From: CAYNXB01 sp964401045
GTDB taxonomy: Bacteria; Pseudomonadota; Alphaproteobacteria; Sphingomonadales; Sphingomonadaceae
Assembly (NCBI GenBank): GCA_964401045.1
Contig: CAYNXB010000019.1
Location: 1 to 40,193 of the forward strand
Direction of reading: 5' to 3'
DNA length: 40,193 nt
This document shows positions 32,216 through 38,758 of the stretch, piece after piece. The stretch's first letter is position 1; each line of letters starts with the position of its first letter. A model generated the notes under the pieces. That model did not search any database. It had not been told where the DNA came from and was given only the letters and a program-made list of their open reading frames with translations. A program made the position numbers and the translations under genes.

Positions 32216-32659
32216 TTATGCGCTTCCGGCGGCAGCGGCCGGCGCGCCCTCGCCGAAGCCCCACATCCGCTCGAGATTGTAGAAGCTGCGCACCTCGGGA
32301 CGGAACAGGTGGACGACCACGTCGCCAGCGTCGATCAGTACCCAGTCGGCTGCGGGCAGCCCCTCGATCCGAGGACTGATGCGCGTTTCGCGCTTGATCC
32401 GCTCGGCAAGCTTCTGCGCCATCGCGGCGACCTGGCGCGTGGAGCGTCCCGAGGCGATCACCATGTGATCGGCGATGCTCGATTTGCCTTCCAACGGGAT
32501 CGAGATCAGGTCCTGCGCCTGGTCCTCGTCGAGTTGGTGCAGCACCAGCGCGTGGAGCGAGCCGGGCTCGGTTTGGGGTAATTCAGTTTCCATGGTGCCG
32601 GTGAGTTGCGAGCCTGATGCCGCGCGGGTGGCGGCAGGCGGAAGATGCGCCTGAGTCAT
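32216..32659 (-). CDS. rsfS: Ribosome silencing factor RsfS
   Basis: About 147 residues. The RsfS/DUF143 domain is at LHALVLHQLDEDQAQDLISI, followed by HMVIASGRSTRQVAAMAQKL, GLPAADWVLIDAGDVVVHLF and the closing YNLERMWG. It binds ribosomal protein uL14 and blocks subunit joining when nutrients are scarce. The start is uncertain: GTG at 32674, ATG at 32659 (AGGAG 14 bases upstream) or ATG at 32593 all keep the domain; I use 32659. The nadD-rsfS-rlmH order is widespread. Its stop is two codons ahead of the unusual rlmH start, in the same frame. Confidence 0.92.
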   Translation of the reverse strand: MTQAHLPPAATRAASGSQLTGTMETELPQTEPGSLHALVLHQLDEDQAQDLISIPLEGKSSIADHMVIASGRSTRQVAAMAQKLAERIKRETRISPRIEGLPAADWVLIDAGDVVVHLFRPEVRSFYNLERMWGFGEGAPAAAAGSA

Positions 32660-32728
32660 CGCGGTTACGAACACTCCTGTTGCGGAAAGGTTGTGGTGCG
32701 GAAGGCAGCTCGAATTCGAACGGGCGCC

Positions 32729-33394
32729 TCATGCGCCCTCCGCCGATCGGTTTTCGTGAATGAGATTGTGCGTCACCTGGTCCCTGAGCGAGGCGCCCGC
32801 AAAGCGGCGGGCCCAGTGCGGATTCGCGCGGCGGATTTCAGTCGCCGAACGCGGATCGGGATCGAAACGCAATAACACCAGCGCCGGTGCGCTCCATTCA
32901 CCCCGTTTGCTTATTCCGGCCGCCGGCACACGATAGCGCCGGAACCAGGCCATCGCGGGGCTCGCGAGGGCAGCGCCATCATACCCGGGGCGGGTCATCA
33001 CCGCAATCGGCATTTCCGCGGCGATCCGCCGCCACTGCCGCCAGCGGTGGAATTGCGCGAGATTGTCCGCGCCCATCAGCCACACGAAGCGGCGCTTGGG
33101 GAAGCGCCGCTTGAGCGCCCGCAGCGTGTCGATCGTATAGACCGTGCGGAGCGCGCCCTCGATCGCCGTCACCCGGATCGGCAGGCGGCGCGCCTGCGCT
33201 TGCGCCGAGCGCACCCGCGCGGACAGCGGCGCCATCCCGGCGACGGGCTTGAGCGGATTCCCCGGCGAAACCAGCCACCACACCTCGTCGAGCCCGAGCG
33301 CGTCGATCGCGAACTTCGTGATCGCCCGATGCGCGCCGTGCGCCGGGTTGAAGCTGCCCCCGAGCAGGCCGGTCAGCGGACCGCCGCGCGTCAA
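32729..33394 (-). CDS. nadD: Nicotinate-nucleotide adenylyltransferase
   Basis: A 221-residue nucleotidyltransferase making deamido-NAD from nicotinate mononucleotide and ATP. LLGGSFNPAHGAHRAI is the GGxFxPxHxxH motif and RSATEIR the SxTxIR motif; FVWLMGADNLAQFHRW lies between. It begins at a TTG, with GAGAGGG just before it. That Shine-Dalgarno starts at the stop of the upstream aldo/keto reductase (10-base gap), so translation is probably coupled to it. rsfS follows. Confidence 0.93.
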   Translation of the reverse strand: MTRGGPLTGLLGGSFNPAHGAHRAITKFAIDALGLDEVWWLVSPGNPLKPVAGMAPLSARVRSAQAQARRLPIRVTAIEGALRTVYTIDTLRALKRRFPKRRFVWLMGADNLAQFHRWRQWRRIAAEMPIAVMTRPGYDGAALASPAMAWFRRYRVPAAGISKRGEWSAPALVLLRFDPDPRSATEIRRANPHWARRFAGASLRDQVTHNLIHENRSAEGA

Positions 33395-33404
33395 AGAAGC
33401 CCTC

Positions 33405-34415
33405 TCATGCGCGGTAGGTGCTTTGCCGCTCGATCATCCAGCCGGGATATTCCGCCGCAAGACGACTCGCCCCATCGAGCCTGGCCATGTCGTCATCGGT
33501 CAGCGCGACATCGACCGCGCCGAGGTTGTCGGCCAGCTGGTCCGGGCGCTTGGCGCCGATGATCACGGTCGAGACCGCGGGCTGCTTCAGCAGCCACGCC
33601 AGTGCCACCTGCGGCACGGTGCAGCCACGCGCCTGCGCAACCTGGCGCATGACGTCGATCACCCCATAGGCCCGTTCCTTGTCGACCGGCGGGAAGTCGA
33701 AGGTCGCGCGGCGCCCCGCCGCATCGCCATCGCGCGTGTACTTGCCGGACAGGAAGCCACCGGCGAGCGGGCTCCACACCATCAGGCCGAGCCTTTCGGC
33801 ATCGAGCAGCGGAACGATCTCGCGCTCGAGATCGCGGCCGGCGAGCGAATAGTACGCTTGCAGCGACACGAACGGTTCGAGCCGCTCGTAGCGAGAAATA
33901 CCAAGCGATTTCATGATCTGCCACGCCGCCCAGTTCGATACGCCGATGTAGCGCGCGCGGCCCGAGCGGACGATGTCGTCCAGCGCGCGCAGGGTCTGCT
34001 CGATCGGGGTCGCGGCGTCCCAGCCGTGGATCTGGTAGAGATCGACGTGATCGAGCCCGAGCCGTTCGAGGCTCGCGTCGATCTGGCCGAGCAAGTGATA
34101 GCGCGACGTGCCGCGATCGTTCGCACCCTCGCCCATCGGGCCCATCGCCTTGGTGGCAACGACCACGTCGGAGCGCTTGACCCCGAGATCCTTGAGCGCG
34201 CGCCCGGTCATCTGCTCGGACATGCCATTCGAATAGACATTGGCGGTGTCGATGAAATTGACCCCGGCATCGAGCGCGGCCTTGACCAGCGCGGTCGCGC
34301 CTTCCTGCTCGACGTCAGCGATGGCGGTCCAAATCCCGGCGCCTCCGAAGGTCATCGTGCCGAGACACAGCTCCGAGACGAACAGGCCGGTGTTGCCGAG
34401 GTTGTTATAGCGCAT
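33405..34415 (-). CDS. Aldo/keto reductase (first of a tandem pair)
   Basis: A 336-residue NADPH-dependent oxidoreductase of the AKR superfamily, with a TIM barrel. NFIDTANVYSNG carries the catalytic Asp and Tyr, VVATKAMG the Lys and DLYQIHGWD the His. GVSNWAAWQI and VIIGAKRPDQLADNL are the NADP-binding parts. The substrate is unknown; the sequence resembles the Tas/YajO-type group. It is a clear paralogue of the next gene upstream, with matching N termini (MRYN-LG-TGL-VSELCLG) and motifs. It ends 10 bases before nadD. Confidence 0.93.
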   Translation of the reverse strand: MRYNNLGNTGLFVSELCLGTMTFGGAGIWTAIADVEQEGATALVKAALDAGVNFIDTANVYSNGMSEQMTGRALKDLGVKRSDVVVATKAMGPMGEGANDRGTSRYHLLGQIDASLERLGLDHVDLYQIHGWDAATPIEQTLRALDDIVRSGRARYIGVSNWAAWQIMKSLGISRYERLEPFVSLQAYYSLAGRDLEREIVPLLDAERLGLMVWSPLAGGFLSGKYTRDGDAAGRRATFDFPPVDKERAYGVIDVMRQVAQARGCTVPQVALAWLLKQPAVSTVIIGAKRPDQLADNLGAVDVALTDDDMARLDGASRLAAEYPGWMIERQSTYRA

Positions 34416-34489
34416 GGAGAGTCTTTCAGGAGGGGCGGGGGCGGCCGCCTATCTGGGAGCCGTACGTTTACGCGGCAATCCTGCGGCGA

Positions 34490-35542
34490 TCATTTCGCCA
34501 CCCGGCGCGGCGAGACGCGGAAGCCATGACGCTGCTCCTGACTGGCGATGACCCATCCCGGATACTCGGGCCCAGGCGTGGCGATCGCATCGAGCGTGGC
34601 GAGCTCCTCGGCATGCAGCTCGACCTTGCTCGCCGCGAGATTCGCCGCGAGCTGGTCGGCGCGCTTGGCGCCCACGATCACGGTCGAGACCACCGGCTGG
34701 TGCAGCAACCAGGCGAGCGCGATCGCCGCGACCGAGACGCCGTGCGCCTTGGCCATCGGCCGCATTGCCTCGACGCACGCCAGCGCCTTGTCCTCGTCGA
34801 CGTGCGGAAACGCGAGCGTCGCGCGCCGGCCTTCGCCCTCTACTGCACCGTCTTTGCCCGCTGCGTATTTTCCCGAGAGCAGCCCGCCGGCTAGCGGGCT
34901 CCACACCATCAGCCCCAGTCCTTCGCTGAGCATCATCGGCACCAGTTCCCGCTCGAGCTCACGCGACGACACCGCGTAGAATGCCTGGTCGGAAACGAAC
35001 TTGTCCCACCCGCGCCGCTCGGCGATTCCGAGCGCCTTGGCGATCTGCCACGCGGCCCAATTCGATACCCCGACATAGCGCGCGCGGCCGGAGCGGACGA
35101 TGTCCTCGATCGCGCGCAGCCCTTCCTCCATCGGCGCGTGCGGATCCCACCCGTGGATCTGGTAGAGATCGACATGGTCGAGCCCGAGCCGCTTGAGGCT
35201 GGCATCCGCCTGGGCCAGCAGATGATAGCGCGAATAGCCCGCATCGTTGGGGCCATCGCCCATCGGGCCCATGCCCTTCGTGGCGATCACCACCCGGTCG
35301 CGCGCCACGCCGAGATCGCGCAACGCATGGCCGAGGAATTCCTCGCTCTGGCCGCCCGAATAGACATTGGCGGTGTCGATGAAGTTGATCCCGCCATCGA
35401 GCGCCTGCCTAACCAGCGCGGTCGAGCCGGCCTGATCGAGATCGTGCTGGAAGAACCCGCCGGGCTTGTTGCCGAACGTCATCGCGCCGAGGCACAACTC
35501 CGAAACGACGAGGCCGGACGTGCCGAGACGGTTGTAGCGCAT
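34490..35542 (-). CDS. Aldo/keto reductase (second of a tandem pair)
   Basis: A 350-residue AKR, the paralogue of its downstream neighbour. INFIDTANVYSGG (Asp, Tyr), VIATKGMGPMGDG (Lys) and DLYQIHGWDPHAP (His) form the tetrad. GVSNWAAWQIAKALGI and VIVGAKRADQLAANLAAS are nearly the same as in the neighbour. It has a strong AAGGAG 10 bases before the ATG. A few insertions, such as the NKPGGFFQHDLDQAG region and a longer middle loop, distinguish the two. The pair lies between proA and nadD, and a recent-looking tandem duplication is likely. Confidence 0.93.
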   Translation of the reverse strand: MRYNRLGTSGLVVSELCLGAMTFGNKPGGFFQHDLDQAGSTALVRQALDGGINFIDTANVYSGGQSEEFLGHALRDLGVARDRVVIATKGMGPMGDGPNDAGYSRYHLLAQADASLKRLGLDHVDLYQIHGWDPHAPMEEGLRAIEDIVRSGRARYVGVSNWAAWQIAKALGIAERRGWDKFVSDQAFYAVSSRELERELVPMMLSEGLGLMVWSPLAGGLLSGKYAAGKDGAVEGEGRRATLAFPHVDEDKALACVEAMRPMAKAHGVSVAAIALAWLLHQPVVSTVIVGAKRADQLAANLAASKVELHAEELATLDAIATPGPEYPGWVIASQEQRHGFRVSPRRVAK

Positions 35543-35590
35543 TGCGGAATCTCCTTCGCGCGAACTCCTACGCGCGCCGGAGGGCTCGCT

Positions 35591-36865
35591 TCAAGGCCGC
35601 GCCTGTCCGGTGCCGCGCACCAGCCACTTGTAGGTCGTCAGCCCTTCGAGCGCGACCGGGCCGCGTGCATGGAGGCGCCCGGTGGCGATGCCGATCTCGG
35701 CGCCCAGGCCGAACTCGCCACCGTCGGCGAACTGGGTCGAGGCGTTGACCATCACGATCGCGCTGTCGACTTCGGCGAGGAACCGCTCGGCCGCGCCCGC
35801 GTCTCCGGTGACGATTGCATCGGTGTGGTGCGAGGAATGGAGCGCGATGTGATCGAGCGCGGCGTCAAGCCCATCGACCACCGCGACAGAGAGGATCGCG
35901 TCGAGGTATTCGCAATCCCAATCGTTGGCGCTGGCCGGCAGGATGCGCGGGTCGAGCGCCTGGGCACGGGCGTCGCCGCGCAGTTCGCAGCCCGCGTCGA
36001 GCAGCGCCCCGACCACGTCTACCGAGCCGGGAAAGGCGGCATCGAGCAGCAGCGTTTCCATTGCCCCGCAGATCCCGGTGCGGCGCATCTTGGCGTTGAG
36101 GGCGAGCTTCTTCGCCATCGCCGGATCGGCCGCCGGGTGGATGTAGGTGTGGCAGATGCCGTCGAGATGCGCGAGCACCGGAACGCGTGCGTCATTCTGC
36201 ACCCGTTCGACCAGGGCCTTGCCGCCGCGCGGCACGATCATGTCGATCAGTCCGGCGGCGCGCAGCATCGCGCCGACTGCGTCGCGGTCTTGCGTCGGCA
36301 CGAGCTGGATCGCATCGGCGGGAACTCCGGCAGCGGTCAGCCCTTGAGCGATCGCCGCGTGAATCGCGCGGTTCGAATGGACCGCCTCGCTGCCGCCACG
36401 CAACAGCGCCGCGTTCCCGGCGCGCAGGCACAGCGCCGCGGCATCTGCGGTGACGTTGGGGCGGCTCTCGTAGATTATCCCGATGAGGCCAATAGGGATG
36501 CGCACCCGCGACAGGGCGAGTCCGCTCGGCGCGGTGCTTTCGGAGATCACCTCTCCGACCGGATCGGGCAGTGCGGCGACCGCTTCGAGCGCCCCGGCAA
36601 TCCCTTCGAGCCGCGCTTCGTCGAGCCGCAGGCGATCGAGCATCGCCGGGCTGAGGCCCTTGGCTTCGCCCGCGGCGATATCGCGCTCGTTGGCGGCGAG
36701 AACCGATGGCGCCGCCTGGCGCAGCGCCGCGGCGGCCGAGCGCAGTGCAGCGGCCTTGGCCGGGTCATCGAGCCGCGCGAGCACGCGTTGGGCAGCGCGG
36801 CCGGCGCGCGCGAGGTCGGCAATCAGCGCCTCGCAATCCTGGGCGGGTTCGGGTCGGGTCGACAT
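35591..36865 (-). CDS. proA: Gamma-glutamyl phosphate reductase
   Basis: A 424-residue NADPH-dependent enzyme converting gamma-glutamyl phosphate to glutamate semialdehyde in proline synthesis. The motifs are IPIGLIGIIYESRPNVTADA, MIVPRGGKAL, the catalytic Cys in RTGICGAMETLLLD, and the C-terminal TQFADGGEFGLGAEIGIATG. The frame extends to 37066 but that part lies in the divergent regulatory region; the ATG at 36865 is the natural start. proB is not adjacent. The upstream region is shared with the M23-bactofilin operon and holds many GANTC sites. Confidence 0.95.
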   Translation of the reverse strand: MSTRPEPAQDCEALIADLARAGRAAQRVLARLDDPAKAAALRSAAAALRQAAPSVLAANERDIAAGEAKGLSPAMLDRLRLDEARLEGIAGALEAVAALPDPVGEVISESTAPSGLALSRVRIPIGLIGIIYESRPNVTADAAALCLRAGNAALLRGGSEAVHSNRAIHAAIAQGLTAAGVPADAIQLVPTQDRDAVGAMLRAAGLIDMIVPRGGKALVERVQNDARVPVLAHLDGICHTYIHPAADPAMAKKLALNAKMRRTGICGAMETLLLDAAFPGSVDVVGALLDAGCELRGDARAQALDPRILPASANDWDCEYLDAILSVAVVDGLDAALDHIALHSSHHTDAIVTGDAGAAERFLAEVDSAIVMVNASTQFADGGEFGLGAEIGIATGRLHARGPVALEGLTTYKWLVRGTGQARP

Positions 36866-36917
36866 AATCCGGCAATTATCACCTACGCGCGGGCCTGTCA
36901 GGCAAGGAAAATTGCGC

Positions 36918-37048
36918 GACTCGAAACGTTTGGGAAACTGCCGATTCGCGAAAGTTCCGCCGCGAAGTGTAAAATTTACCATAAACTTAAACGATTCATC
37001 GCACGACTCACCCGACTCAGCCCGCCCCCCAAGACTCTGCTTGGAGTC
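36918..37048. promoter_or_regulatory. GANTC cluster and CtrA-like box between proA and the M23 gene
   Basis: Seven GANTC sites (36918, 36943, 36993, 37005, 37014, 37033, 37044) fall in 131 bases; about 0.5 would be expected by chance. GANTC is the CcrM methylation site, read by GcrA in alphaproteobacteria. TTAC-N7-TTAA at 36976-36990 matches the CtrA consensus at 7 of 8 positions. It overlaps the AT-rich palindrome GTAAAATTTAC (36969-36979), which also offers a -10-like TAAAAT. The placement fits control of the rightward M23-bactofilin genes. Confidence 0.55.
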
Positions 37049-37053
37049 TGGGG
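37027..37053 (+). promoter_or_regulatory. Hairpin with GACTC/GAGTC arms just before the M23 gene
   Basis: CCCC-A-AGACTC (37027-37037) pairs with GAGTCT-GGGG (37044-37053) around a 6-base loop, with one bulged A. Each arm holds a GANTC site, so this may matter as DNA (methylation, protein binding) or as leader RNA. No T tract follows, so it is not an ordinary terminator. Confidence 0.45.
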
Positions 37054-37059
37054 CGCGAG

Positions 37060-38286
37060 GTGACACCCCTGTGGATAACTCAACGGGACGCGGGGGTTCC
37101 TTTGGAGAAGAAAGCCGCAGGCGGTCTGATGGACCGCCTAACGGACCTGTTTCCCGAGCGTGAGTTCTTCATGCGCTCGCAGGGGCAAGTCCGGTTTATC
37201 AGGATTTCGTCACGACTGCAGGTCATCGCCGCCTGTGCGGCGGTGCTTGCCTTGCTCGCATGGGGCTCCACCATGGCGGTCGTCGGCGTGCTGCAATACA
37301 ACGCTCAGGCCAGCGTGGCAGATCTGCTCGAGCGGGAGGCCAAGGTCGAAAAGTCCGAGAGTCGGGTCAAAACCTATCGCCACGGTCTCGACAAGGTCGC
37401 CGACGATCTGGAACGGCGGCAGAATTTCCTTGAGGAAGTGACCGACAACGTCGACCTTCCCAAGGGCGGCGTCGCCAAGACGGCGCATGACACCGTGTCC
37501 GATTCGAGCAGCGAATCCGCCAAGACCATCGCCGCCATGAGCAAGTCGATCCCCGAAGCCGGCCGGCTGGCCCGCATCGAGGCACGCCAGCTCGCTTATG
37601 CGGAGGACGTGACTCGCTACGCCGACCAACAGGCGCACAAGGCGATGGACGCCATCCGCCGCGTCGGACTGAATCCGGAGCGGATGCTGGCTTCCGCCCA
37701 GCGCGGCCAGGGCGGCCCGTTGGAGGCGCTCAGCACCAGCCGCGACGGTTCGATCGATCCCCGGTTCGAGCGCCTTGGACTAAGCCTCGCGCGGATGGAT
37801 GCGCTCGAACGCATTCTCGGCGGCATCCCGCAGTTTCTCCCGGCGACCCGCAGCTCGATGGTCAGCTCAAGCTACGGCTATCGACGCGATCCGTTCACCG
37901 GGCGCGGTGCGTTTCACGCCGGGCTCGATTTCCGGGCCGGCTACGGCTCGCCGATCCATGCCGCGGCCGCTGGCGTGGTCTCGTTCGTCGGCCGCAAGTC
38001 CGGCTACGGCAACTGCGTCGAGATCGATCACGGCAACGGATTGCTAACCCGTTACGCGCATATGTCGGCCTTCCGCAGTAAGGTCGGCACGGAGGTTTCG
38101 GCGGGCGACGTGATCGGACTGATCGGCAGCACGGGCCGCTCGACGGGCCCGCATCTCCACTTCGAGGTCCGCATAAACAACCGCGCGGTCAACCCGCGCC
38201 CGTTCCTGGAGGCCGCCCCCCATGTTTTCGAAGAAACCCGCGGACACCGCCATGGTGCCGCCCAACCCGGCCGGAGGCCTCTCTAA
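37060..38286 (+). CDS. M23 family metallopeptidase paired with bactofilin (LmdC-like)
   Basis: About 408 residues. It has a cytoplasmic N terminus (LFPEREFFMRSQGQVRFIRI), one membrane helix (about 53-78), a coiled-coil region (about 85-125), a helical linker and a C-terminal LytM endopeptidase domain. The zinc ligands are intact: H286-x3-D290 in FHAGLDF, and H365-x-H367 in HLHFEV, so it should cut peptidoglycan cross-links. Starts at GTG 37060, TTG 37102 or ATG 37129 are possible; conservation clearly begins near 37129. Its last 65 bases overlap the bactofilin gene. Bactofilin-linked M23 enzymes of the LmdC type shape local cell-wall growth, and the same role is inferred here. Confidence 0.88.
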   Translation: MTPLWITQRDAGVPLEKKAAGGLMDRLTDLFPEREFFMRSQGQVRFIRISSRLQVIAACAAVLALLAWGSTMAVVGVLQYNAQASVADLLEREAKVEKSESRVKTYRHGLDKVADDLERRQNFLEEVTDNVDLPKGGVAKTAHDTVSDSSSESAKTIAAMSKSIPEAGRLARIEARQLAYAEDVTRYADQQAHKAMDAIRRVGLNPERMLASAQRGQGGPLEALSTSRDGSIDPRFERLGLSLARMDALERILGGIPQFLPATRSSMVSSSYGYRRDPFTGRGAFHAGLDFRAGYGSPIHAAAAGVVSFVGRKSGYGNCVEIDHGNGLLTRYAHMSAFRSKVGTEVSAGDVIGLIGSTGRSTGPHLHFEVRINNRAVNPRPFLEAAPHVFEETRGHRHGAAQPGRRPL

Positions 38287-38725
38287 GCCTATGTCCAGTA
38301 CCTTCTCCGTCATCGGCTCCGACATCACCATCAAGGGCGATGTCAGCGCTACCGCCGACTTGCACATCGATGGCCGTGTCGAAGGCGACATCCAGTGCGC
38401 TTCGCTTGTTCAGGGCGAGGCCAGCACGATCCAGGGCAAGATCGAGGCCGAGACGGCCCGCCTCGCGGGCGTGGTCAAGGGTTCGATCACCGCGCGTGAG
38501 CTGGTCGTACTCCAGACCGCCCGCATCGAAGGCGACGTGCATTACGAAGCGCTGACGATCGAGCAGGGCGCTTCGGTCGAGGGTCACTTCGGCATGCGCG
38601 GCAAGAAGGATGGCGCTGCCAAGGCGGCGGTGCAGCCGCCGAAGAAAGCCGCGTTCAACGACGAGACGCTCTCGCCGCCGACCCAGGGAGAAAACGGGCT
38701 GGACCGCATCTCGCTTCCGAGCTGA
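38222..38725 (+). CDS. Bactofilin
   Basis: A 167-residue cytoskeletal protein. A short disordered N terminus is followed by the beta-helix DUF583 core (about 25-130: STFSVIGSDITIKGDVSATA, HIDGRVEGDIQC, VVKGSITARELVVLQTARIE) and a disordered, charged C terminus. It begins MFSKK, the membrane-targeting sequence described for bactofilins such as Caulobacter BacA. GGAGG lies 9 bases before this ATG, so I choose 38222 even though it lies inside the M23 gene. Starts at 38252 or 38291 would avoid most of the overlap but lose that sequence. It polymerises without nucleotide and would recruit the M23 enzyme. Confidence 0.93.
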   Translation: MFSKKPADTAMVPPNPAGGLSKPMSSTFSVIGSDITIKGDVSATADLHIDGRVEGDIQCASLVQGEASTIQGKIEAETARLAGVVKGSITARELVVLQTARIEGDVHYEALTIEQGASVEGHFGMRGKKDGAAKAAVQPPKKAAFNDETLSPPTQGENGLDRISLPS

Positions 38726-38736
38726 AGCTGCGTCCC

Positions 38737-38758
38737 GGCCAGCGCTCAGGCGCTGGCC
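38737..38758. terminator. Inverted repeat between bactofilin and acyl-CoA ligase, possible bidirectional terminator
   Basis: GGCCAGCGC (38737-38745) pairs perfectly with GCGCTGGCC (38750-38758) around TCAG. It sits 11 bases after the bactofilin stop and includes the last codons and stop of the convergent ligase gene. There is no T tract on either side, so termination is uncertain. Confidence 0.4.

Noticed and set aside
35138..37063. Long + strand open frame opposite the second aldo/keto reductase and proA
   Set aside because: A codon-bias shadow crossing two real genes and the regulatory region.
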